Assembly (NCBI GenBank): GCA_036250225.1
Contig: JAPZLL010000003.1
Location: 186,001 to 250,000 of the forward strand
Source: Cercophora sp. LCS_1
Taxonomy: Eukaryota; Ascomycota; Sordariomycetes; Sordariales; Lasiosphaeriaceae
Length of the DNA stretch: 64,000 bases
Direction of reading: 5' to 3'
Numbering within the stretch: the stretch's first letter is position 1; every line of letters begins with the position of its first letter. Shown here piece after piece: positions 10,562 through 20,274 of the stretch. The notes beneath the pieces are model-generated. The model had not been told where the DNA came from, searched no databases, and was given only the letters and a program-made list of their open reading frames with translations. Both the position numbers and the translations under genes were made by a program.

Positions 10562-13500
10562 ATGGCGACGCCAAACAACAATGTCTGGTCTGCGCCTTCG
10601 CCCCAACCAACCGCCCAGGCAAGCGGAGGGGACGAGTATGGCCTGCAGGCAAGGCCCATGGGGTGTAAGTGTCTGAGAAGACATGTTTATGTTCTTGTCC
10701 TCTGACTCTAGTGCCGCCCACCAGTAAAGGTCCAGTACACCTTCGACCGAGAGAGCCGAATCAATTGCCTCGCGAAGTGGCCGCATATACTGCAAATACC
10801 GACTATGCCTCTCAACGAAGCGACGACAATTGGCGTGATCGATCTCCGGACATGTCTGCAGGCCATCGCCCGGTGCAGCCCCGAAATTGTCAACCAGCAC
10901 GATATTGATTACAGCATATATGCAACCGACTATTCCGAGCCAGATTTTCCGCTTGTCGGCCAAGGCATGCTCTCGGAGGGCCTGGACCAAGGCAACGAGC
11001 AATCGCAGCAACAAATGGTCACAGGGCGCGTGACGAGAAATATCATGGCATTCCTCGGCAATGGGAGCCGTGACACGCTCGAGGTGAAGCTGAAGTTGAC
11101 GGGTGTTGCAAGGGTGCAACCGGTTGCCGATTTTTCTGGTATGAGCACCTTGGGGATGTCCAAATTCGCCTCTACCCCAACAGAGACGACCTCGGAATGG
11201 GGCTCGTTCATTCAATCAAACCCAACACTTGGGCACTCGGCGAACGTGGCTGCGATGACTTCACCTGCGTTGCCTCCAGCTCAACTCAGCCAGCCAAATA
11301 GTCAGCATGGTGTAAACGGGCAAGGGCCTTACATGGATATGAGGCATGATCTCCCCCCACACCAGCCGCCTCGCCATTCGAGTATTCCTCCGCAGAACAC
11401 CCTGCCACAAGCCACCATGCCCCCGATGAACATCGCCCCTGCTGCTTCGAACGGCCCTCCACGAGTAGGATCACCTGCGATTGCACCACAACCTGTAGAG
11501 GTGAACGGAAAGACAATCCAACCCGTGCAACCGAGCCGTCCTTCACGACCGTCGTCCAGATCGAGGACCAGAGTTCCGACAGGAAGGCCAAGAGGGAGAC
11601 CACGCAAGAAGCCGTTAGAGACGGGCAACACGTCAGCAGCAGAGGAAGCCATCGATAGTGATGATGGTCCTCAGAAGAAGAGGGCAAAGGTTACCCAAGC
11701 TGAATACAGCACGATAGCCCCGTTCGGGGCAGCGCCTGATTCGCTTCGGGTTGCGGCAAGCATCTCAGGGTCAATACGAAACATGAGGCCTGTCGGGTCT
11801 GGTGTCGATGTCGGACCCGCCAACCATCTTCAAGATGTTCCACGCGCACCCACCCCAGTTCCTGATATGCCCCTGATGCACAAGCAGCAGCAAAGGATGC
11901 GGGTTCTGGAGAAGCAGACGAGGTCCGACGCTATGGAGTTGGAGAACGGGCCAGCGTTCCATGGAATGTCAAGCCAGTCTTTCAATCAAAGGGGAACGAG
12001 CCAAGATGCCCTCTCACCAGCTGATTCGATGGCTCAGTCTCCTGACCAAGGTTATTCGCCGGAAGACAGTCCAGCAGATTTGGGATCGTCCCCTCCCGTA
12101 CCTAGAGCAGGCGCATATATGCGGTCAAGCCCGCCGGCCTCAAGTCCGATTCTTCCACCGATGCCGATGCGCGAGGTCGATTCCGGCTTCATGAGTGGCG
12201 GGATCGACGATATGTTTGATGAGGACGAGATGGTTCAGGAGCTGCCGCAAGCAAAGATGCAGGAGCTTCCTCAGCAGAGACAAACTCAGCCGCTGTCTGT
12301 TTCGTCAGCACCAATGGGTAACAGCAACATTGCAAAGAGTAGCAGATCTCAACAGCCGACAGAAAACTTTCCCTTCCACGAGGTCCAGCCCGGGCCACGT
12401 GAGCTATTGCCGACGACGAGCCTCTTCAACCCCGCAGGGAAAGTCAAATCACTAAATCGACCCCCAGCCCCGCCTGCGATCAAGAAACCCGCAAGCCGGT
12501 CATTCAAGAGATCCAATACAGCTCCAAGTGTCGTTGCTGAGACGACTTCCCAATCGCAGGAGAAAACAGGCAGTCAGCAAACATCTGTTCTCACCGATAG
12601 TTTCAATCAACAGCCACAGTCACAGGTGCTTCAAGACACTCGCAACTGTTCCCCTCCGACTATCGAAGCAGTCTTGCACCAGGCACTGAGCGAGGAGGTT
12701 GGCAGCGAAGCCCCCGAGACCGATAATGCACGACGAAACTCTGTGGCGCCAATGGCTAATATAGCACCGATCCCAGATCGGCCAGTTACAACAGAGCCAA
12801 TTCTTACCCTGCCTACCATCTCAAGGCCCCCATCAAGACCGACATCGAGACCTGCTTCGCGGGGACCGCAGCCTCCTGTGCCCGCCAGCGACCCTGTACC
12901 AGAGGCGGCCCCGACATTGTCTCAGGCTTTTATGTCGGAAGCTCCTGGCCCGATTGACGATGATCCTCCACGATACAGCAAAAATCAAGTGAAGAAGCAG
13001 TCAATCAAGGAGCGACTAGAGACGGCCATACAAAAAGGAGAATCGCCTCCATTTTGCAGCAACTGTGGTGCTATTGAGACCCCGACATGGCGTAAAATCT
13101 GGACGCAGGAACATGCCGGAGTGCCCGATTTTCACGAATTTTCGGACAAGCCTGGGTGCGTGACGATGATTGATGTGCTCGAGCGGGACAAGGGAGGTCA
13201 AGTGTCCATGTATCGTCTTATCAAGAAGCACTTGGGGCCTACAGAAGACAAGAAGTTCTGGAACGAATCTGTCCTTTGCAACCCATGCGGGATCTGGCTC
13301 GCCAAGTTCAAGGGCCATCGACCGCCTGACAGATGGGAAAAGGATGCGGCTCGGCTTGGTCAACCCCGGAGGAAGCGAGAAAACAGAAACGGCAATGGCA
13401 AGGGAAAGAAGGCGCGTACTAAGAGTGATGGGCAAATGAACCCAACTTCGGAGGCCTACTTTACAACAGATCCACTTGGCCCGGCAGACGTCGACTTTCT

Positions 13501-14527
13501 AAATGGCAAGCCAGCAGACAGCCAGAACGACATCGCAAACAACGACAACCAATCACAGAGTTTTCAGAGCAAGAGTTTAAACTTGCGTAGCTCTCCAAAA
13601 CACCGTGGGCCAGGATCGACTCATTCGAGGGGCAGTGGGACAGCGGACAGCCCCATCGCGCTTGAGGACGATCTAGGCACTACGAGACGGCTACTCTTCC
13701 CGTCACCGAGAAAAGACGGGGTACCGAAAGTTCTTGGGGAGCTTACCACAACCAACGCTCAGACGAACACGACTTTCCAGGAGCCGAAGTCCGCAGCCGT
13801 AGGTAAGGAGAACGCGCAGTCGAGATCAGATCGCCCTGGCACGCCGGTCTCCGGTGATCAGGATGATCTCGATCAAGAACTGTTTGGGACGCCTCCAGCC
13901 CGGCCATCCACGCCTCCTTGCAAGTCCATGTCGTCTGGTGTTTTCAAGACGCCAACCCGACCGACGCCGAGCCATCGCCCGATAACTAGAAGCATATCGC
14001 GGTCGATCCGGACAGTGCGGTCGATAGTCAAGTCGCCGGGGCAGCTGTTTAACAATCCCTTGCTCAAAACTCCCTCTAAGACGCCACGTTCGGGCTCGGG
14101 CTCTGGGGCCTTGCAGAGCACGGGCAAGAGACGCAGTCCTCGTAACGCACATCTCCATGCGCACTTTGCGCTCGAAGACATGCACTTTGACTCTCCGTTC
14201 ACGGCCACTCTGAACCAGCTGTTGAGCGAAGCCAACGAATTCACAGCTGGCTCGCCTTCCCACGGTCTCGTTGATCTGGATCTCAACGGACTTCCCAATC
14301 TCCCAAGCGACCTGGACAACGATGCTATGGCCCAACACCTGACCAATGCCAATGCGCTCGACTTTGGCAATTTTCTCAGCACAGATCTGGTCATGCCCAG
14401 CTCGCCACCGCTGCTTAGAAATAACGGTGGCAACCTCAACTTCGGTGGCACGTTTAGTGCGGGGGATTTGTGGGCACAGCTGGCGAAGGGAGTCGACATT
14501 GAGGGGCTCGAGCCTGGTATGAATTAG
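10562..14527 (+). CDS. SPT21: SPT21/Ams2-like GATA-type transcription factor
   Basis: Exon 1 (10562-10664, 34 codons plus 1 nt) joins exon 2 (10725-14527) across a 60-nt intron, giving 1301 aa. The joined N-terminus reads GLKVQYTFDRE..NCLAKWP, the conserved opening of the SPT21 family, and the globular N-terminal domain runs to about residue 140. An AT-hook-like GRPRGRPRKKP lies near residue 290. The middle is long, disordered and rich in Pro/Ser/Gln. A zinc-finger region begins with CSNCG (Cys about 812) and closes with CNPCG about 70 residues later, followed by basic sequence (RRKRENRNG..KGKKARTK). Yeast SPT21 and fission-yeast Ams2 activate histone genes in S phase; I infer the same role here. 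The C-terminal 350 residues are again low complexity. The intron placement was set by the only in-frame junction. Confidence 0.85.
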
Positions 14528-15049
14528 GAGTCTCAGCTAGGCCCTTGATGTGTTTTCAATGTCACCTCCGATGTAATTGAGGCAGAAGGCATCACTTCGT
14601 TGCAACACTTTCCAATATTGTTTTTGTTATGTTTGTCCCGGTTCGGTGGGCGAGCCAGGAGGCAGGCGGCTTGAGCGTTGATTTGGGAAGGATACATAGG
14701 GACCTGCCTTGGCAAGGGCAGACGATGGCGTAACGGCAAGGATACCAAGAGGGATGCGGGTCCATCGCAACCGTCGCATGGATTTGAGTTGTTTGATGTT
14801 ACATCACCATGATTACTGGAAGAAATGTACAGGTGGTTCACAGCGCGTAGATTCTCGAATTGCTCCTTGTGAGCCTAGAGGTCTGAATATGAGGGATTAA
14901 TTGAGTATTTCCATCAACAACGCTCTCCCATCCGAAGTGATAATTGTCCTCTCGCTTTGACAACCAATGTTCCCGTCCCTTGAAAGGTGAGAGTCTGCAC
15001 CGGTCGGTTGAGGGGCGAAGGGGATCAGTGTCAACACCCCGTTCAACCA
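14528..15049. other. Convergent 3' region between SPT21-like gene and RPA3
   Basis: The two genes point at each other across 0.5 kb that holds only short frames; presumably 3' untranslated sequence. Confidence 0.4.
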
Positions 15050-15529
15050 CTAATTAACACTGAAGACGGCAGGAAATTGATGCGAAAGCTCGGCAACGGT
15101 ATTTGCCAGTGTGTAATCTGCACATGATTAGGGTCCCTGGCTGTGGAGTGCTATGTGGGAAGAAATGGCCAGACTTACCAACGCCTGTCCCGAGGTCAAG
15201 AGAGCTGAGGACTTTGATGGAAAGGTCCGGGTTCACCTTGCCGATGACCTGAACGCCGTTTCCCGGCGAGATGTGGGCCTCCTGTTAAGTCCGATCTCAT
15301 GTTTAGCACCGCATTCCTTCCACACTCTTTCTTCCCCTTGATTTGCAGGAAGCTGGGGAAAGAGATAATTTTTGCCTACGCGATTCAGATATGCTGTGAC
15401 GTTTCCGTCGGCGTCGATGATGGCTTGGTCGCCGCGAAGTTGCGTGACCTTGCCCACGACGATGACAATTTTGCCGACGTATGAGTTGAGGTACCCGCAG
15501 GTTACACGTGGGGTCGCTTGGGCTTCCAT
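15050..15529 (-). CDS. RFA3: Replication protein A subunit 3 (RPA14-like)
   Basis: Three exons, 15529-15380, 15281-15179 and 15117-15050, with introns of 98 and 61 nt (donors GTAGGC and GTAAGT), give 106 aa, the usual size of the smallest RPA subunit. The protein is one OB fold: start MEAQATPRV, then YVGKIVIVVGKV, DADGNVTAYL, ISPGNGVQVIGKV and LSIKVLSSLDLG, ending VAELSHQFPAVFSVN. This pattern (RV..YL..VGK..V.GKV, later G..V.V.GKV.PDLSI) is the RPA3/Replication factor A protein 3 signature. The subunit forms the trimerisation core with RPA1 and RPA2 on single-stranded DNA in the nucleus. The last acceptor was chosen (GTGCAG) because the alternative upstream acceptor reads into non-conserved sequence. 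Confidence 0.88.
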
Positions 15530-15732
15530 TCTGGCTGGGAAGGCTGAGTTGGCGGTTTGGTGGTTTGTGGTTCTGGAGATTTCACGCCACCGCAGGAAGC
15601 TGCTGCTGTAAGTGCTGCAGTGCGCGCGCTGCGTACCGTAATTGGAAGAGGCGCGGTGGGGGCTTGGAAGACGCGTCTGGAACCCCGCTGCGGGGCTTCA
15701 TGCGGCAAGCTCCGTTGAAACATCAGAGTGGG

Positions 15733-15798
15733 TTTTTTTTTTTTTTTTTTTGCCTTCTTGTTGCCTTCTTGGTAGCGGCAACTTGTAGCGGCAACTTG
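15733..15798 (+). repeat. T19 tract followed by two short tandem duplications
   Basis: T19 at 15733-15751; an 11-bp unit (ttgccttcttg) twice at 15750-15771; a 13-bp unit (tagcggcaacttg) twice at 15773-15798. All copies are perfect, indicating recent replication slippage. Confidence 0.8.
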
Positions 15799-17285
15799 AC
15801 TGAGGCGACACTGTCATTTTTCATGTCCCTTTGAAAGTCCTAGGTGTGTCTTTCTTTTGGTTGGTTGTATGTTGCACATTTGTAAAGGACAGAACAGGGA
15901 ATATGCCTCTTCGACTGCCTCCCATCTGAACGAAATACCACGTTGGGGAGAGAAGCTCCGATGTGAGATCATTGTCGATCCTCTCGATCTCTTACAGGTT
16001 ACTCGGGGACTAATGGGTAGGCTGATGAGTGCAGCAGATTTTCCTGACCTTGGGTCCGAGAGTGACCGTCCTCCTGCAGGTCGACGGGCCTGGATCATAC
16101 GATCCCCCCAAGTGCAATGGAGACGGCGTGATGAGACCAAGGGCCAAAATCTAGAAGCGCCTTTTGTCCTCAACGACGGTCGCCCTGGCAAGCAAAGGGT
16201 TCGTTCAGCAATTGGTCAATGCAAAAAGGTGTGGCGTCTTTTTCTTGCCAGGATGGATGCCAAGATGGCAGGGCTGCGGCTTGGCGATCGATAAGGGTGG
16301 TGGAGTGATCCCCGCAAAGGAGACATGCCCTAACCAGTCTTGACTTAGCGGCCGTTCTGAAGGGGCTTGGAGATCCCTGCGCATTCGTTGCAGGGTTGTT
16401 GTCTCACCGATGGCCCTCTGGAATTCTGATGGGAGTCCTCGATGGCGATGAACAAGGCCACGTAAAGGCCATTCCCCACATGCCGCCAAAAACAAGCTCA
16501 GCTCCGCGCGAGATCCGCTACCGGGGGCCAGGTCGCAAAGTCCCAGACGCCGTTCCTCGAGAGCATTGGTTACCCCGGAGAGGCGGGGTTGACGGGTCCG
16601 GCCACTTCCCTAGCAGCAAAGCTTGTGCACTTGGCTTAGACTGCCGACCCCGCGAGCAACAAGAACCCTTCGTCCATGCTGGCATCCCAGTGGGGTTGAT
16701 GCCTTGCCTTGCCCCCTTCCGCAAAGACGCAACCCGGTCACCAAGGGCAAGATCGGAAAGAAAAGGTACCATAGTGGATTGGCACCAGCTGTTTTTGGCG
16801 AAGATAACCGGCCCTGTCTGTGTCGCCTTCCGATGGGAGGCCCCGAGGTGAGCTAACGGATGGAACCCGATGGGAGCTCAGTGCAAAGCCCGGGCATGTA
16901 TAGCCAGAGGGCGGAGCTGGGCAAGGCGATTTCCTGTCCAACTGGCAAGCTGCGGAAACAGCTGCAGAAGCTCTGCCAACTGCTAGCTATCTGCTACCAG
17001 TACGCAGGCCGCAAGACCTAGCTCCGAGCTCAATAAGCCGCATCCGTGCAGCCAGCCTCCGGCCCCAAGCATCTTTGCCCTAGCAGCAGTCACTTGTTTC
17101 TTGATTCTCCCCGTTTAGTTTCGTTTGCCCTTATCCTTCTCCTTGCCAGTCTCATCAGTGATTCCGGAAAGGAGGTCGGCTTTCAGAAACGCATTGTGCA
17201 AGCTCCCTTTTCGCCTTGCTCCGGTCTCAGTTGATTCTGTTTGCTCCACCCATTGGTTACACTGCTTGAGCCATATCACAAAGGA

Positions 17286-17612
17286 ATGCGTCGTTTTCCT
17301 CAGCAAACCTAAGCAACCGGGTGCGGAAACAAAACCATTCCACCAGCGGAAAAGGGGAGCAAACCACGAAAGACACCGGTTCCAACCAACCCCCCCCCCC
17401 CCCCCCACAAGGCCTCGCAGAGGGCGGGACGAGGTATGTCTTGTGCTTCCCTCAAGGGATACCTACCTCTCTCATTTTTGTCCAACACCAGCTAAGTTGG
17501 GGTGTCCGCAAGGAAAGCCCAAGATTCAAGGCAGCTGCGTCTCCGTCCCGGTCCTTCCAGACTCTTGGAGGGCCCGGAGCTATTCTCCGGCCAGCCCATG
17601 GTAGCTTCCTGA
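17286..17612 (+). promoter_or_regulatory. Three upstream ORFs in the presumed bZIP leader
   Basis: The only ATGs in the 460 nt before the bZIP start each open a short terminated frame: 17286-17312 (8 aa), 17436-17495 (19 aa) and 17598-17612 (4 aa). The second overlaps a donor-like GTATGT at 17434, so it could be removed by a leader intron. Translational control is inferred and depends on where transcription starts. Confidence 0.4.
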
Positions 17613-17745
17613 CTTGGAAGCAAGCGTCCCAACACCGAATAACACGACCGACCAATAGCTTCACCCGCGAGTTGCCAATATTTAGCGCCAGTCGGCACCG
17701 GCACGCACACTCAGTCGTGGTAAGAGAAAAAGGGCCGACGGCGAA

Positions 17746-18846
17746 ATGGAAACGCCATCTCACTTCTTCAACGAATGTATGGATTTCGACGATCCAAACC
17801 CGTACCAGAGTCCGGAACGCGATGCAGGGGACCCCGAAGCCATGCTTGCGTTCCACCCATACGACGGCAAGCTCACCTTCGGCGACATGCCGCCGTCCCC
17901 AGATGGCAGAGAGCTGGAGCCGAGGATGGGCGTTTGGGACGGGTTCGCTGATCAGTTTGACACTCTGCCGGCCGATCAGAACAAACCCATGTTCGTCGAC
18001 CCCGGACTCTACGACGAAGAGAGCGAAAACGACGATATAAAGGCCCAGATCCAGGTGCTGTCAATGCAGATGTCGCACGCCATATCGCGCCCCTCCACTC
18101 GGAGAACGTCGAGCGTGAAGTCGGTATCCCAAGGGACATCAAACTCGTCGAATGCCTCCACCGACATCACTCCGCCCAACCAGGGGCCGCCCAAGAAGCG
18201 CAAGTCAAGGAAAGCAAAAAGGGGCCCAGGCACGGGAGAGGAGGAGCACAAGAGAAGCAAGTTCCTGGAACGGAACCGGATTGCTGCCAGCAAGTGCCGC
18301 GAGAAGAAGAAGCAGTACGTGTCGGACCTGGAGGAGACGAAGATCGGTCTCGAAACGCAACACGCGCACCTGCAGATGGAGTATAACGGCCTGTTGGGCG
18401 AGGTCAGCGGCCTCAAGCACCATTTGATGGCCCACGCGAAGTGTAACGACCCGAACATTGACCGGTGGCTGAACAACGAGGCCAGGCGCTTTGTTGCCAC
18501 CTCCAATGACATGTTTGGTCAACCTTTCGGCCAGTTCAACCAGACTCCGCCGGCTACCGTCTCGGTAGGCTCCCCACGGAGCCGCAACCCGAGCATCGCC
18601 TCCACATACCAGGCTTTGCAGGGTGTGCAATTCGAGGGAATTGGATCGGGGGAGCGACAGGGCAGCATCTCCTACTCACATGGTGAGAACTGCGCTATCC
18701 ACCAAGGACCAGGACTTACGATGCCAGGGTCATCGCTCTATGCCTCCCCCACCGAGACGGCATTCCCTTGCCTGTCGCCTCACCCAAAGAGGGAACCAGA
18801 GATCAACTACAACCATATGCCCGATACCATGTTTGGCGAAGGGTAG
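17746..18846 (+). CDS. ATF/CREB-class bZIP transcription factor
   Basis: Single exon, 366 aa. The basic region (KFLERNRIAASKCREKKKQY) begins near residue 170 and is followed by a leucine zipper-like helix (DLEETKIGLETQ..LQMEYNGLLGEVSGLKHHL) to about residue 230. The N..AA.KCR signature places it in the ATF/CREB group (Atf1/AtfA-AtfB relatives) rather than AP-1 or GCN4 types. A bipartite basic stretch (KKRKSRKAKRG) just upstream of the bZIP is a likely nuclear localisation signal. The N-terminal 160 residues are acidic, the C-terminal third Ser/Pro-rich, and both look like disordered activation segments. Fungal ATF factors act in stress and developmental responses downstream of the HOG-type MAP kinase; the exact paralogue is not resolved. 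The leader carries three small upstream ORFs. Confidence 0.9.
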   Translation: METPSHFFNECMDFDDPNPYQSPERDAGDPEAMLAFHPYDGKLTFGDMPPSPDGRELEPRMGVWDGFADQFDTLPADQNKPMFVDPGLYDEESENDDIKAQIQVLSMQMSHAISRPSTRRTSSVKSVSQGTSNSSNASTDITPPNQGPPKKRKSRKAKRGPGTGEEEHKRSKFLERNRIAASKCREKKKQYVSDLEETKIGLETQHAHLQMEYNGLLGEVSGLKHHLMAHAKCNDPNIDRWLNNEARRFVATSNDMFGQPFGQFNQTPPATVSVGSPRSRNPSIASTYQALQGVQFEGIGSGERQGSISYSHGENCAIHQGPGLTMPGSSLYASPTETAFPCLSPHPKREPEINYNHMPDTMFGEG

Positions 18847-19475
18847 GCCCGTCGTCATTTCTAGACCAAGTTATCACGACAACCTCGACACGCATCTTCA
18901 CGTCGGGTGTTGTCAGGCGCAGAGATAGGCTTGTGGAGGGTCACGTTTTGGCGTCTTGATTGTTGCCTCGTCTCACTGTTTAGGGATCTCTTGGGTTGAA
19001 AAGACGCACTTTGCGGTTTGCAAGTCGGAGTTCGAGCTGCAATGCGGTTTTTCGTGGGGCGTGCTTGTGGTAAATAGGAAAATGAATGGCCGAGGAACAG
19101 TTTGGGAGCGGTAATCTTTGTCGACATGCCAGGATGGCGTCATCGGCGTGGCGTGTAGCTTTACCACACTGTACATCATGTACTTATCCATCTAAATATC
19201 GCAATGATTTGCCTTTTCGTCAAACGAGATGCTACCTCAGCCATTGGAGTCAACGTGCTCAGATAAGTTTTGTCATTGGTGTTGAAGTTGTTTGCAAGCG
19301 ACCCCTTGCCAAGATTCCTATTTATTGGTTGATCCTACTGATTCTGATCTCAAGACTTGATCTGCCAAGTCTTCGCAACGACCGGCAAGTCCCTCCTCAA
19401 AAGGGAAGCAAAAATGGTTCCCCGGCATTTTCAGCCAGGCACACCTTCCGTACGGAAGACAAAAAGAATGTGGTG
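18847..19475. other. Intergenic 3' of bZIP gene
   Basis: About 0.6 kb between the bZIP stop codon and the tRNA 3' end. No gene seen. Confidence 0.4.
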
Positions 19476-19571
19476 TGCGGTTTATGTGGATCGAACACAT
19501 GACCTTCAGATTTGACTTGATCCCGAAGTTTGAACTTCAGTCTGACGCTCTCCCAACTGAGCTAAACCCGC
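19476..19571 (-). tRNA. tRNA-Phe (anticodon GAA) with 23-nt intron
   Basis: On the minus strand the mature parts fold as tRNA-Phe: 5' GCGGGTT, D arm GCTCAGTTGGGAGAGC, anticodon stem TCAGA/TCTGA with loop CTGAAGA (GAA anticodon), T arm ATGTG TTCGATC CACAT, 3' acceptor strand AAACCGC and discriminator A. A 23-nt intron sits one base 3' of the anticodon, the canonical nuclear pre-tRNA position, and contains a CTTC able to pair with the anticodon region. The acceptor stem has one G.A mismatch at the fifth pair (positions 5 and 68). CCA is not directly encoded. The internal A and B boxes are intact, so polymerase III transcription is expected. Confidence 0.93.
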
Positions 19572-20274
19572 TTTGTTGATGTGTTGTGGAGTGTTTTTAA
19601 CGCAGCTTGTACGTGCTTGGTTCCGTTGCGGGCCGTAGGGTTTTGCCGTGGAGATGTGGGTGTGGTGCGGGGCTGGGGTCGCATCCCCAGGCCGGGCCCG
19701 GAGACAGGAGGTTTGGAATCGATAGGGGTGATGAGGGTTGCTAGCTTAGCGCGTGTTCAGGGCAATGAGGTGGTAAAATAGGAGAAACACGATAGGGTAT
19801 TGTTATCACTGCTGAGGCTTTCCGATGGGGTGTGGGGTGAACGTTGTGAGGGTAGTTGGGGGGGTTTTTTTTTGGGGGGGGGGGGGGGGTTTGCTGTAGG
19901 TCTTGGTTTGGTGTAGGCCCTCGTAAAAGTGTTCGCCGCTTCGAAACACTCAAGCAAACCCGTTTGGCAGTTGGAAAACGGTACACTAGATAGGATTACC
20001 GCGTGAGCCTGAGCATGTGTTTTCCGAGCACATATTACTTGTTTCCAGACTGGATCACACGTTGGACTCTGGTTGTGTCCAGGTTTCAGTGGAGTTGTAA
20101 CCGAGTTAGAACCAGTTATCAAGTCAAGGACAACTACGATTCAATGACCGTTGCAACCGAGTTGTCCTTGGGACATGGGCATATTTTAACATTGGCATGT
20201 ACCATACGCAAGCCTTGGCCGCAGTTCTTGCCCTTGGATCATCAATTACCTCGCAAGACACCCCTTATATCATG
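19572..20274. other. Intergenic between tRNA-Phe and TRS120 3' end
   Basis: About 0.7 kb with no gene. It contains a strongly purine/pyrimidine-biased homopolymer block at 19858-19889. Confidence 0.4.
19858..19889 (+). repeat. G7-T9-G16 homopolymer block
   Basis: Runs of seven G, nine T and sixteen G follow each other directly. Such a tract can form a G-quadruplex or be an assembly/sequencing weak point. Confidence 0.75.

Larger units (their letters stand above)
15530..17745. other. Long intergenic region upstream of the bZIP gene
   Basis: About 2.2 kb, holding the presumed RPA3 promoter on the left and the bZIP promoter and leader on the right. It contains a 19-nt T run (15733-15751), two adjacent tandem duplications (15750-15798), a C homopolymer around 17390-17406, and three short upstream ORFs in the last 460 nt. 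No convincing protein gene. Confidence 0.5.
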
